Positions 1-8,466 of a stretch of 29,076 nucleotides of DNA are shown one piece after another. How positions within the stretch are numbered: position 1 is the stretch's first letter; each line of letters opens with the position of its first letter. The notes beneath the pieces are model-generated. The model worked only from the letters and a program-made list of their open reading frames with translations, was not told where the DNA came from and did not search any database. Source of the stretch: an uncultured Campylobacter sp. (lineage in GTDB: Bacteria > Campylobacterota > Campylobacteria > Campylobacterales > Campylobacteraceae); contig NZ_CAKZTI010000016.1 in assembly GCF_937921625.1 (NCBI RefSeq), positions 1 through 29,076 of the forward strand, read 5' to 3'. The translations under genes and the position numbers were made by a program.

Positions 1-27
1 TTAAAAATTAGGAGGGTTATACCAGTT

Positions 28-1236
28 ATGAAATTAAATAATTTTAGAATTAAATCGGTCAATTTAAAATATGATGTTATCACGATATCCATAAAATTCT
101 TTATGGCAATGTTATTGATTTCTATACCTTTTAAAAATGCTTTCTACCAAGTGTCATGGGTAGGTTTAGATGTAATATTTTTATGTCATATTATATATAA
201 AAAGAATTTTAATATAATATCTGATTTATTAAAGGATATTAATATTTTGCTGATTTCGTTTATAGGCATAGTTGTAGCTCAATTCATATCTAATTTTATT
301 AATCCGGAATACTTAAATAGTAGAAGTTGGGAGACATCAATTTTGTTTACGTTCCGATACGGTATTTTATTTTTAGCTCTTTATTACTTTTATGTTATTA
401 AAGCATTTAATATTACCGAGTTTATAATTTTTATAGTCATCTCGTTTGCTCTGCTTATTGTTACCGGAATTTGTAACGCCACAGATAGTAATAATGCGTT
501 TTTAGATAAAGTACAAGGTGGTTTTACAGGGGGCTTTATAAGTCGTAATGTCTATGGAATGTTTATGGGATTTGCTTTTATTTTTTCATTTATTTTTATA
601 GAAAAGCCTATTGCTAAATTGGTGTTTTGCGCAATTTTATCTATTTTTACTATATTTACGTTTTCTCGTTCCTCATGGGTAGCTGCTTTTTTTGCTACTT
701 TATTCTATTGCATTGTGAATTTTAAGCGAAATAAAAATTTAATATTAATATTTGTCACACTAGCATTTCTTGTATTGGTTGTATTACTAAATATAGAAAG
801 CCTATCAGAAAGGTTCGGTGATCTAATCCAAGGAAATTCATCGGGAAGATATGCTATCTGGAAATATAGCATTGATATGATAATGCAAAAACCTATATTT
901 GGTTGGGGGATAGATGTATTTTTAAATCTTCCGGAAAGAGCTATTCGCATAGATCCAAGCTATAGCATGGCTCATAATATGATTTTAGAGATTATACTTT
1001 ATACCGGATTTTTTGGTGCGATATTTTATTTTTTAGGCATAGTTTATAATATTTATAGTTCGTTTTGCTATAAAGAATTCAAAATTTCTACTATTTTTAT
1101 ATATTTTTTAGTAATTTTTCAATTTGATCATTCTCCATTTGTAAATAAACCTATTTTGAGCTATATAGCAGTTTTTTCTGCCCTGCTGTATGCAAGCCGA
1201 ATAAATAACAATAGCAATAGTATGAGAAATAAATAG
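28..1236 (+). CDS. O-antigen ligase/polymerase-like membrane protein
   Basis: A 402-residue polytopic membrane protein with about ten hydrophobic segments. It has the Wzy_C/WaaL pattern: a central soluble stretch (residues about 260-320) with GRYAIWKYS, then PIFGWG, then SMAHNMILEI, the histidine-containing motif that precedes the last membrane helices in O-antigen ligases and polymerases. The family joins or polymerises lipid-linked glycans on the periplasmic face of the inner membrane. The ATG at 28 follows GGAGG at 11-15. The gene stops two bases before the next start, so it is the first visible gene of a glycan operon that may begin outside the window. It is much more AT-rich than the next gene, which suggests exchange of this variable gene. 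Ligase and polymerase cannot be separated from sequence alone. Confidence 0.8.
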   Translation: MKLNNFRIKSVNLKYDVITISIKFFMAMLLISIPFKNAFYQVSWVGLDVIFLCHIIYKKNFNIISDLLKDINILLISFIGIVVAQFISNFINPEYLNSRSWETSILFTFRYGILFLALYYFYVIKAFNITEFIIFIVISFALLIVTGICNATDSNNAFLDKVQGGFTGGFISRNVYGMFMGFAFIFSFIFIEKPIAKLVFCAILSIFTIFTFSRSSWVAAFFATLFYCIVNFKRNKNLILIFVTLAFLVLVVLLNIESLSERFGDLIQGNSSGRYAIWKYSIDMIMQKPIFGWGIDVFLNLPERAIRIDPSYSMAHNMILEIILYTGFFGAIFYFLGIVYNIYSSFCYKEFKISTIFIYFLVIFQFDHSPFVNKPILSYIAVFSALLYASRINNNSNSMRNK

Positions 1237-1238
1237 CC

Positions 1239-2582
1239 GTGTCAAAAGAGAGAAATAAAAGTCTAAAGATCGTGCATTGCGGCATTTTCAACGAATACGA
1301 CGACGGCAGTTTTTTCTACGGCATGGAGCGCAAAATCAGCCACGGGCTCATCCGCGGCGGGCACTTCGTCTATGATTTTAGCTACCGCGATTGGGAGCGA
1401 AGCTTGCGCTTTTGCGGGCTGAAAAACAGCGGGTTAGCTAAAATGAACGCCAAACTCGTGCGTATCTGTGAAAACATCGGCGCCGATCTGCTTCTAATCG
1501 GCAAGGGCGAAAAGATCGGTCTTAGCACGCTGCAGGCGATAAAATCGGCGCTTCCTAAGATTAAAATCGCGATCTGGTACGTCGATCATCTGCAAGAAAA
1601 ACGGGAATTTTTCGAAAAGCTAAGCTTCATCGACGTGTTTTTTTGGGCGAATGCGCTGAAGCTGCGCGATCTTTCTGCAAGATACGGCGCAAAATTCGCC
1701 TTTTTCCCAAACATCTCCGACGCGGCGTTTGATAGACGCCTAGACGCTGCTAAAACGACCGACGTGATCTACATAGCGCGCGATTATCAAGAGGACGTGA
1801 GGTATAAATTTGCGCTTTTGTTGCGCGATTTTTGCGAAAAAGAAGGGCTTAGGCTTAAAATTTTTGCGAGCCTCGGCGCGCCTGCCGTATTCGGCGATAA
1901 ATTTCATCGCGAGATCGCGGCTGCGAAGATTGCGATAAATTTTAATCGCGACGACGAGCTTGAGTGCGCGCGCGCTCATAAATTGCTCGGTGCGAGCGAC
2001 CGCATGGCGCAGTTTTTAGGATGCGGGGTCTGCACTTTTAGCCCAAAGATTGCGGGGTTTGAGCGGCTTTACGAGGATGGCTCGGAGATAGTTTATTTTG
2101 ATGATCCTGCGGATTGCTTTTCAAAGATCAAACACCTTCTTGCTAGCGGAGAATACGCGCGTATCGCGCAGCGCGGCAGAGCTAAGACGCTAAAGATCGC
2201 AAACGCTGCCCGAGTGGCAAAATTTATGCTTGAGACGATCTTTGAAGAGAGCTTCGGCACGGATTTAAAAAATGCGGATAGCGACGACTGCAGTAAAGTT
2301 GGTGGCGAGCTTGGAGAGAGATATGATAGCCGTAGCGAAGGCGGAAAAATTTACGGTAAAAAGGGCGATGAAAAACTAAAATTTAATGACGAGGCTCACG
2401 CAGTAGGTTGCGAAGACAATGGTAAGGACGATAAAATTGGTGCCAAAATTTGCGATGAAATTTACGGAGACGGCAAATATCGCAACGGCCGTGGCGAAAA
2501 GGATAAAAGCGATCGGAGCGATTTTTACAGCGAGCCTTACGAATGGCGCGAGTTTATTTATAAGAAAGGGCGAGCGATATGA
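1239..2582 (+). CDS. CgeB-like glycosyltransferase with a charged low-complexity tail
   Basis: A 447-residue protein with a GTG start at 1239, two bases after the previous stop. Residues 1-345 resemble the CgeB/glycosyl-transferase-1-2 group: a first Rossmann-like half (LLLIGKGEK, IAIWYVDH) and a second half with IAINFNRDD, RMAQFLGCGVCTFSP and the acidic segment YEDGSEIVYFDDPADC. These are the features that bind sugar nucleotide in GT-B enzymes. The role is probably transfer of a sugar during surface-glycan assembly; donor and acceptor are unknown. Residues about 345-447 are a Gly/Asp/Lys-rich tail with no recognisable domain, encoded by DNA with several AAATTT hexamers. The gene ends in an ATGA overlap with the next start at 2579. 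It is clearly more GC-rich than both neighbours. Confidence 0.75.
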   Translation: MSKERNKSLKIVHCGIFNEYDDGSFFYGMERKISHGLIRGGHFVYDFSYRDWERSLRFCGLKNSGLAKMNAKLVRICENIGADLLLIGKGEKIGLSTLQAIKSALPKIKIAIWYVDHLQEKREFFEKLSFIDVFFWANALKLRDLSARYGAKFAFFPNISDAAFDRRLDAAKTTDVIYIARDYQEDVRYKFALLLRDFCEKEGLRLKIFASLGAPAVFGDKFHREIAAAKIAINFNRDDELECARAHKLLGASDRMAQFLGCGVCTFSPKIAGFERLYEDGSEIVYFDDPADCFSKIKHLLASGEYARIAQRGRAKTLKIANAARVAKFMLETIFEESFGTDLKNADSDDCSKVGGELGERYDSRSEGGKIYGKKGDEKLKFNDEAHAVGCEDNGKDDKIGAKICDEIYGDGKYRNGRGEKDKSDRSDFYSEPYEWREFIYKKGRAI

Positions 2583-3577
2583 AAATTCTACATACGCTAC
2601 AATGGAAGCAGTTCGCTGGAACAGAGAAAGTCTGCGTCGATCTGTGTAATGAAATGGCAAAAACTAATGAGGTATTTTTGCTAAGCGACGAAAAGATTGC
2701 ACCATATTTGAGTGAACGCGTAAATTTAATCAAATTTAATTTCGGGCATAATAGATATAATCCATTATTTTTACTACAGACAGCACAGCTTTTAATTAAA
2801 ATTTCACCAGACATAATTCATTGTCACAATACAAAAGAAATTGAAATAATGTATCGCGCACGGAATTTAGCACGATTTTTAGGCTCTAGGAGAATCGGAG
2901 TGGTGGCTACGAAGCATACTTTGCAGGTGAAGAAAAATTATAAACTAGCTGATCTATGCGTGGCGGTGTTAGAGGATACGAAAGAAATTTTGCCTACAAA
3001 CTCCATAATCATCAAAAATGCGATGGCATATAAAAAACCAAAGGAGGGAGAATATAGAAGTAATAAATTTAGTATCATTTCAGCCGCCAGGTTATCTGCG
3101 CCCAAGGGTATGGATATAATAATAAAGGCTTTGGCGGATGTAAATTTTGACTTTGAATGCACAATATTCGGTAGTGGTGAAGAAGAGGAGAATTTAAAGG
3201 ATTTAATAAAAGAATTAGGCTTGGAAGAAAAGATAAATATTGCAGGCTTTACGGATCATTTGCAAGATTATTTAAGTGCTTGTAATCTACAAATCATTGC
3301 GTCTGCATTTGAGGCTTATGGGTTAACGGCAATCGATGGCGTATATTATTCGCCGCTTTTAATCTCTACTGCAGTGGGTATTTGCACCGAAATTTTACCC
3401 AAAGAGCTGCTGTTTGAAAGAGATATTTTGTCACTACGGCGTAAACTAAACGAAGTATATGAGAATTATGAAGAATTTAAGGCGATTTTTTCTAAAGTAA
3501 AGGAAAAATGCAAAGGAGAATTCGATATGTCTAACGTTGTAAATCAATACATCAAAGCTTACAAGAGCTTGCTATGA
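2579..3577 (+). CDS. Glycosyltransferase family 4 (GT-B) protein
   Basis: A 332-residue cytoplasmic GT-B enzyme. The N-terminal domain opens MKILHTLQWKQFAGTEKVCV, where the family usually has a glycine-rich acceptor loop, and continues PDIIHCHNTKE. The C-terminal domain has IISAARLSAPKGMDIIIKA, IFGSGEEEENL, INIAGFTDHL and ASAFEAYGLTAIDG. The last is the E-x7-E nucleotide-sugar motif, but its second acid is aspartate here. The likely job is addition of a hexose or related sugar to the lipid-linked or core glycan made by the surrounding genes. The start overlaps the upstream stop (ATGA at 2579), and the end overlaps the next start in the same way at 3574, so translation is probably coupled. Base composition is more AT-rich than genes 2 and 4. 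Confidence 0.88.
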   Translation: MKILHTLQWKQFAGTEKVCVDLCNEMAKTNEVFLLSDEKIAPYLSERVNLIKFNFGHNRYNPLFLLQTAQLLIKISPDIIHCHNTKEIEIMYRARNLARFLGSRRIGVVATKHTLQVKKNYKLADLCVAVLEDTKEILPTNSIIIKNAMAYKKPKEGEYRSNKFSIISAARLSAPKGMDIIIKALADVNFDFECTIFGSGEEEENLKDLIKELGLEEKINIAGFTDHLQDYLSACNLQIIASAFEAYGLTAIDGVYYSPLLISTAVGICTEILPKELLFERDILSLRRKLNEVYENYEEFKAIFSKVKEKCKGEFDMSNVVNQYIKAYKSLL

Positions 3578-4365
3578 CCTATTTTGTGGCTTTTCTGATC
3601 TTTGCCACCGCAGCGGGCGTTTCGCTGCGGTATAACTGGTGGCGGATCCCGCAGGGCTGGCATAAGGCGCGGGTGCTGATGTATCATAGCGTAGAGGAGC
3701 ACAAGGGCGATAAATTCGACAAGTGGCGGCTGAAGCCTGCGGATTTTGAAAGGCAGATCGCGTGGCTTGCGAAAAACGGCTTTAAAAGCTTTAAGCTTAG
3801 CGAGTTAATTGCGTTAGAGCGGCTGCCTAAAAAGGCTGTTTGCATCACATTCGACGACGGATTTGAAAATAATTTTACTAGCGCCTTTGAAATTTTGAAA
3901 AAATACGATTTTAAAGCGAGTATATTTTTGGTGCCGGATGCCGTGCAAAACGACTGGGAGCGTGTCAACACTGCTCATCTTGCGCGGATGCTAAGCGAGG
4001 AGCAAATTTTAAAAATGCAAGCAAGCGGGCTGGTGGAGTTCGGCGCGCATACGATGCACCACGTAAATTTAGACCTTACCTACGCGAGCGATCCGCAGCT
4101 CGCCGCAGATGAGATCATCGCGTCCAAGGCTCGCGTAGCACGTATTTGCGGGCGGCCGTGCGAGGTGTTTGCCTACCCGTACGGTAAATTTAACGACGAA
4201 ATTTTAAATATCGCCAGATCAAATTTTAAAGGCGCGGTGGTCGTCAAGCGCGGACTTTACGAGGCGGGCGACGACAAATACGCCGTAAAACGTATCGGTA
4301 TTTTGGGCACGGAGGGGTTTTTTGATTTTTGGTTGAAATTTACGAGGATAAGGAACAAACTATGA
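3574..4365 (+). CDS. NodB-type polysaccharide deacetylase, membrane-anchored
   Basis: A 263-residue carbohydrate-esterase-4 protein. Residues 1-20 form a membrane segment or uncleaved signal. The NodB core follows: VLMYHSV near residue 35, TFDDG at 92-96 (catalytic base and metal-binding aspartates), HTMHH at 159-163 (the two metal histidines with H-x3-H spacing) and FAYPYG further on. The family removes N- or O-linked acetyl groups from sugars with a divalent metal. Here it probably trims the glycan made by the flanking transferases, on the periplasmic side. The gene overlaps both neighbours by ATGA junctions (3574 and 4362), so it belongs to the operon. All expected catalytic residues are present. 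Confidence 0.87.
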   Translation: MTYFVAFLIFATAAGVSLRYNWWRIPQGWHKARVLMYHSVEEHKGDKFDKWRLKPADFERQIAWLAKNGFKSFKLSELIALERLPKKAVCITFDDGFENNFTSAFEILKKYDFKASIFLVPDAVQNDWERVNTAHLARMLSEEQILKMQASGLVEFGAHTMHHVNLDLTYASDPQLAADEIIASKARVARICGRPCEVFAYPYGKFNDEILNIARSNFKGAVVVKRGLYEAGDDKYAVKRIGILGTEGFFDFWLKFTRIRNKL

Positions 4366-5117
4366 TTAAAGCATCTGTTTATGCGATAGTGATGAATGAG
4401 GAGCGCCACATCGAGCGTATGCTGCGTAGCGTGGCGGATTTTGCCGAGATCATAATCGTCGATAGCGGCAGCACCGATGCCACGCTGCAGATCGCGCGTA
4501 AATTTACCGATAAAATTTACCACCACGATTGGCAGGGCGAGGGGGTGCAGAAAAACTATGCGTTTTCGCTATGTAGCAACGAATGGGTGCTAAATCTCGA
4601 CGGCGACGAGGAGGTAAGCCCTGAGCTAAAAGGCGAGATAGAGGAGTTTATGAGCCAGAGCGATTACTCGGCGCTGGATATTAAATTTCATGAATACTCG
4701 CTCGGGCGCAGATGCTCTGATCTCGTGCGCAAAAACACCCACATCCGCTTCTTTCGCAAGGAGTGCGGTGAGTATAAAAATATGGGGGTGCACGCGCAAA
4801 TTTCGATCATAAAAGGCGCGGTGAAAAAGAGCAAATTCTGTATCAACCACTTTAGCGAAAAGCTGATCGCAGAGCTTGTTATGAAAAACAACAACTACTC
4901 CACGCTGCGCGCGCAGGGTGATTTTGAGAAGGGAAGAAAGCCGAGCCTTGCGAAGCTTTTGCTGATCTATCCGTTTGCGTTTTTTAAATCGTACATTTTG
5001 CGCAGATCGCTTTTTGACGGGCGTAAGGGATTTATCACGGCAAATATTAACGCATTTTACGCGTTTTTAAAAGAGGCGAAACTTTACGAGAAGTATCTTA
5101 AAAAGGGCGAAGATTAA
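4362..5117 (+). CDS. Glycosyltransferase family 2, WaaE/LgtF-like
   Basis: A 251-residue GT-A enzyme read from the ATG at 4362, which overlaps the upstream stop as ATGA. An in-frame TTG at 4329 would add 11 residues but lies inside the previous gene and is not favoured. Motifs are AIVMNEERHIERML, IIIVDSGSTDAT (nucleotide binding, residues 30-41) and LNLDGDEEV (metal-binding D-x-D, residues 78-85), followed by HEYSLGRR and MGVHAQI. This pattern is typical of lipopolysaccharide inner-core beta-glucosyltransferases of the WaaE/KdtX/LgtF type. It is the last gene of the glycan operon; a 63-base gap separates it from purL. The substrate is not readable from the sequence. Confidence 0.85.
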   Translation: MIKASVYAIVMNEERHIERMLRSVADFAEIIIVDSGSTDATLQIARKFTDKIYHHDWQGEGVQKNYAFSLCSNEWVLNLDGDEEVSPELKGEIEEFMSQSDYSALDIKFHEYSLGRRCSDLVRKNTHIRFFRKECGEYKNMGVHAQISIIKGAVKKSKFCINHFSEKLIAELVMKNNNYSTLRAQGDFEKGRKPSLAKLLLIYPFAFFKSYILRRSLFDGRKGFITANINAFYAFLKEAKLYEKYLKKGED

Positions 5118-5180
5118 TCGAAATGATAGAAAATTTTAGTTATTATTGCGACTTAAATTTAACAGCGAAAAGGGCGAAAA

Positions 5181-7376
5181 ATGGACAAAAAAGTAGTAGC
5201 GGCACATAAAATTTCAGACGAAGAATATGAAAAAATTTTAAAAATTTTAGGTCGCGAGCCGAATCTGCTCGAGCTTGGGATTTTTAGCGCGATGTGGAGC
5301 GAGCACTGTAGCTACAAATCGAGCAAAAAATACTTAAGCGGCTTTCCGACCAAGGCGCCTTGGGTCATCCAAGGCCCTGGCGAAAACGCAGGCGTCATCG
5401 ACATCGGCGGCGGCATGGCTGCGGTTTTTAAGATGGAAAGCCACAACCACCCTAGCTTCATCGAGCCGTTTCAGGGGGCTGCGACCGGCGTGGGCGGGAT
5501 ACTGCGCGATATCTTTACGATGGGCGCACGCGTCGAAGCCAATATGAACTCGCTTCGCTTCGGCGAGGTGCGAGGAAGAAGCGAAAATGCCAGGAAGCAG
5601 CGCTATCTGCTAAAAGGAGCGGTTGCCGGCATCGCTCACTACGGCAACTGCATGGGCATTCCTACGATAGGCGGTGAGACGACGTTCGACGCTAGCTTTG
5701 ACGGCAACATTTTAGTTAATGCCTTTGCTCTTGGTATCGTTAAAAAGGATGAAATTTTCTACGGCAGGGCCGAAGGCGTGGGCAATAGCGTGATCTACGT
5801 GGGCTCTAAGACCGGTCGCGACGGGCTCGGAGGAGCCGTGATGGCGAGCGATAGCTTTAACGACGCGAACAAATCTCTGCGCCCGACGGTGCAGGTGGGC
5901 GATCCGTTTGCCGAAAAGCTGCTGATGGAGGCGTGCTTGGAGCTGTTTAAAACCGACTACGTCGTGGGTATCCAGGATATGGGCGCTGCGGGACTTACTT
6001 CAAGCAGCTTTGAGATGGCGGGGCGTAGCGGCAGCGGCATGAGGTTAAATTTAGATAAGGTGCCGATGCGCGAAGAGGGGATGAGCCCGTATGAGCTGAT
6101 GCTAAGCGAGAGCCAAGAGCGTATGCTGATCTGCGCCAAAAAGGGTTGCGAGGAGAAAATCAAAGAAATTTTTGCCAAATGGGATCTGGATGCCGCCGTA
6201 ATCGGCGAGGTGACGGATAGCGGCAAGATGGAGCTTTTCTGGCACGGCGAGCTGGCAGGCGTTATTCCGATCGAGCCGCTTAGCGAGGCTGCGCCCGTGC
6301 TGGATCGCCCTATAAAAGAGCCTGCATATATGGCGCAGATCGCGGGGCAAAATTTATGCGGCTGCGGCGCAAGCGAGCGCGAGCTGGACGCGGCGTTTGA
6401 TAAAATTTTTGAGGACCCCGAAGTGCTGAATAAATCCTACATCTACGATCAATACGACGCCAACGTAGGGCTAAACTCCGCCAAGCGCCCCGGTATGCTG
6501 GGCGCTGCGGTGATGCGAGTTAAGCAAAACGGCGTAAAGCTCGCGATGGCTGCGGACTGCAACACGCGGATGAATTACGTCCATCCTCGCATAGGCGCGG
6601 CGCTTGCGGTAGCGTCGGCGGGACGAAAGGTCGCTATGAGCGGCGCAACGCCTCTAGCCATCACCGATTGCCTAAACTACGGTAATCCGCAAAATCCAGA
6701 GGTTATGTGGCAGTTCGCGCAGGGCTGCGAGGGGATCAAGCAGGCTTGCGCCGCGCTAAATACCCCGGTCATCAGCGGCAACGTAAGCCTTTATAACGAA
6801 ACGGGCGGCGTTAGCATTCAGCCCACTCCCGCGATCGTGTGCGTGGGCACAAACGAGGGCGAGATCATCCCTAGCGATTTTTGCGCTAGCGGCGTGAGCG
6901 TCTATCTGGCGGGCGATACGAAGGGCGTTTTTGCGGGCTCGCTTTATATGAAAGCAGTGGAAAATCGCGTCGCAGGCAGCCTGCCGGAGCTAAATTTAAA
7001 AGCAGAGCGCGCTTTGTGGGACTTCGCGATCGAAGCTGGCAGGAGCGGAGTTTTGGAATTTGCAAACTCCGTAGGAATCGGCGGCGTGGCGATCACGCTT
7101 GCTAAGATGGCGTGCGTAGGCGGCGTAGGCGGCGAGTTTGAGATGAGATGTGACGATAGCAGAGATATTTTCGATGAGAGCTTTTCGCGCGCGATTTTCG
7201 GCGTGCGCGACGAGGCAAAATTTAAAGAGCTGGCCGCAAAATACGGGCTAAACTTGATGCGTCTAGGCATCAGCGGCGGCGAAGCGTTTCGTATAAATTC
7301 CGTCCGTAAAAATCTAAAGGCGTTAAAAGAAATTTACTTCGGCGAGTTCGCCAAGATCATAAAGAGCGAAGATTAG
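5181..7376 (+). CDS. purL: Phosphoribosylformylglycinamidine synthase subunit PurL
   Basis: Small-type PurL of 731 residues, the expected length for the form that works with separate PurQ and PurS. It converts FGAR, glutamine-derived ammonia and ATP to FGAM in purine synthesis in the cytoplasm. Diagnostic motifs are MWSEHCSYKSSK (His42 region), QGPGENAG, KMESHNHPSF (88-90), GAATGVGGILRD, the second-half YDANVG and GNVSLYNET. Both AIRS-like halves are complete. The start at 5181 has only a weak purine-rich site (AAAAGGGCG) upstream. The next gene starts four bases after its stop, so the two are probably co-transcribed. In C. jejuni the same pair (Cj0955c-Cj0954c) is adjacent, which supports both calls. 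Confidence 0.97.
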   Translation: MDKKVVAAHKISDEEYEKILKILGREPNLLELGIFSAMWSEHCSYKSSKKYLSGFPTKAPWVIQGPGENAGVIDIGGGMAAVFKMESHNHPSFIEPFQGAATGVGGILRDIFTMGARVEANMNSLRFGEVRGRSENARKQRYLLKGAVAGIAHYGNCMGIPTIGGETTFDASFDGNILVNAFALGIVKKDEIFYGRAEGVGNSVIYVGSKTGRDGLGGAVMASDSFNDANKSLRPTVQVGDPFAEKLLMEACLELFKTDYVVGIQDMGAAGLTSSSFEMAGRSGSGMRLNLDKVPMREEGMSPYELMLSESQERMLICAKKGCEEKIKEIFAKWDLDAAVIGEVTDSGKMELFWHGELAGVIPIEPLSEAAPVLDRPIKEPAYMAQIAGQNLCGCGASERELDAAFDKIFEDPEVLNKSYIYDQYDANVGLNSAKRPGMLGAAVMRVKQNGVKLAMAADCNTRMNYVHPRIGAALAVASAGRKVAMSGATPLAITDCLNYGNPQNPEVMWQFAQGCEGIKQACAALNTPVISGNVSLYNETGGVSIQPTPAIVCVGTNEGEIIPSDFCASGVSVYLAGDTKGVFAGSLYMKAVENRVAGSLPELNLKAERALWDFAIEAGRSGVLEFANSVGIGGVAITLAKMACVGGVGGEFEMRCDDSRDIFDESFSRAIFGVRDEAKFKELAAKYGLNLMRLGISGGEAFRINSVRKNLKALKEIYFGEFAKIIKSED

Positions 7377-7379
7377 CGC

Positions 7380-8360
7380 GTGCTTAGCGTCATATTTCTT
7401 TTAATCGCGCTGTATATTTTCGCGCAGATCGGTGGGGCTCTCGGCAACTCGGGCTATCGCGGCAAGGCGCGAATGCAGCTAGCAGAGGCTAAAATTTTAG
7501 TAGCGCTTCTAGCCAAGGTCGCCAAAAGCGACGGGCACGTAAGCGAGTCCGAAGCCGCGATGATAAGCGAAATTTTAGACGATTTGGTGCGCCAAATGGG
7601 CGCCGGCGAACGCGAACGCGAGGCGCTGAAGCTCGTTTATAAGCTCGAGAAAGAAAGCCTCGCAAACGTGCGCGAGCTCGCCGAAAAATATAACCAAACC
7701 TACCGCCCGAGTCCGAGTCGCAAAACGGGGCTAATCTATTTCTTTTTAAATTTAGCCTACGTCGATCGCGGTTTTAGCGCGGCAGAGCGGCGCACGATCT
7801 CGCAGATTTGCGACGGATTGGGCATTGCGGAGCATATCCAAAGCCAGATATTCGCGACCTTTGAGCGCAGTTTTTACGGAACCTATTACGAAAACGGCGG
7901 CACGCAAAGCGATACGGCTTACGACGAATACGACGGCTATAGCACAAGAAGCGGTGGGTATTGGGACAAATACGGCGGCAGAAGCACGGGCGGCTACGGA
8001 AGCAGTAGTTACGGCGGCGGCACCGGCTACGACTATGGCGGCACGACGGGTTCGGGCTATGGAGGCTCGCAAAGTTCGAGCGGTTACGGCGGGTATTCGA
8101 GTGGATATGGCGGCGGTTATTCGAGCGGCTCGCAAAGCTCCGCCAAAAGCAAAAGAGATCCGTATGAAATTTTGGGGCTCTCCAAGGACGCTACGTTTAA
8201 CGAGATCAAGAAAAAATATCGCGAGCTCGTGAAAAAATACCACCCCGACATCCTGATGGGCAAGGGCGCGGACGAGGAGATCATCCAGGAGGGCACGAAG
8301 AAGCTTCAGGAGATCAACGAGGCGTATAAAATTTTAAAGGAGCGCTTCGGCGAGAAGTAG
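7380..8360 (+). CDS. TerB-J-domain membrane-anchored cochaperone (DjlA-like)
   Basis: A 326-residue protein with a GTG start at 7380, three bases after the purL stop. In order: an N-terminal membrane segment (residues 1-22), a helical TerB/DjlA-type domain (about 28-165, with AKVAKSDGHVSESEAAMI and LAYVDRGFSAAERRTI), a Gly/Tyr/Ser-rich linker (about 166-256, built from GGYGS and SSGYGG units), and a C-terminal J domain (258-326) with the HPD tripeptide at 288-290 and EINEAYKILKERF. J domains stimulate the DnaK ATPase, so this protein probably recruits DnaK to the inner membrane. It matches the C. jejuni Cj0954c position next to purL. The long linker is unusual (see findings). Confidence 0.9.
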   Translation: MLSVIFLLIALYIFAQIGGALGNSGYRGKARMQLAEAKILVALLAKVAKSDGHVSESEAAMISEILDDLVRQMGAGEREREALKLVYKLEKESLANVRELAEKYNQTYRPSPSRKTGLIYFFLNLAYVDRGFSAAERRTISQICDGLGIAEHIQSQIFATFERSFYGTYYENGGTQSDTAYDEYDGYSTRSGGYWDKYGGRSTGGYGSSSYGGGTGYDYGGTTGSGYGGSQSSSGYGGYSSGYGGGYSSGSQSSAKSKRDPYEILGLSKDATFNEIKKKYRELVKKYHPDILMGKGADEEIIQEGTKKLQEINEAYKILKERFGEK

Positions 8361-8371
8361 GGCGAAATTTT

Positions 8372-8404
8372 AAAATTTGAGGGCGCAAAACGCCTTGAAA
8401 TTTT
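8372..8404 (+). terminator. Candidate hairpin terminator after the J-domain gene
   Basis: The sequence folds as AAAATTT-G-AGGGCG, loop CAAAA, CGCCTT-G-AAATTTT: 13 possible pairs with one G-G mismatch. It sits 12 bases after the J-domain stop and before the first lipoprotein gene. The right arm supplies a short T run. Termination is inferred from the shape; the AAATTTT arms may only reflect the palindromes common in this genome. Confidence 0.4.
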
Positions 8405-8466
8405 AATGTAGGGCTTGCGATACGGCGGCAAGGTGCGGCGAAAGATTAGAATTTAAGGAGTAATAA

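Noticed and set aside
7752..8243. A 163-residue minus-strand frame and a 135-residue plus-strand frame over the J-domain gene
   Set aside because: Both are Ala/Arg-rich shadows created by the repetitive Gly/Tyr linker of the real gene.
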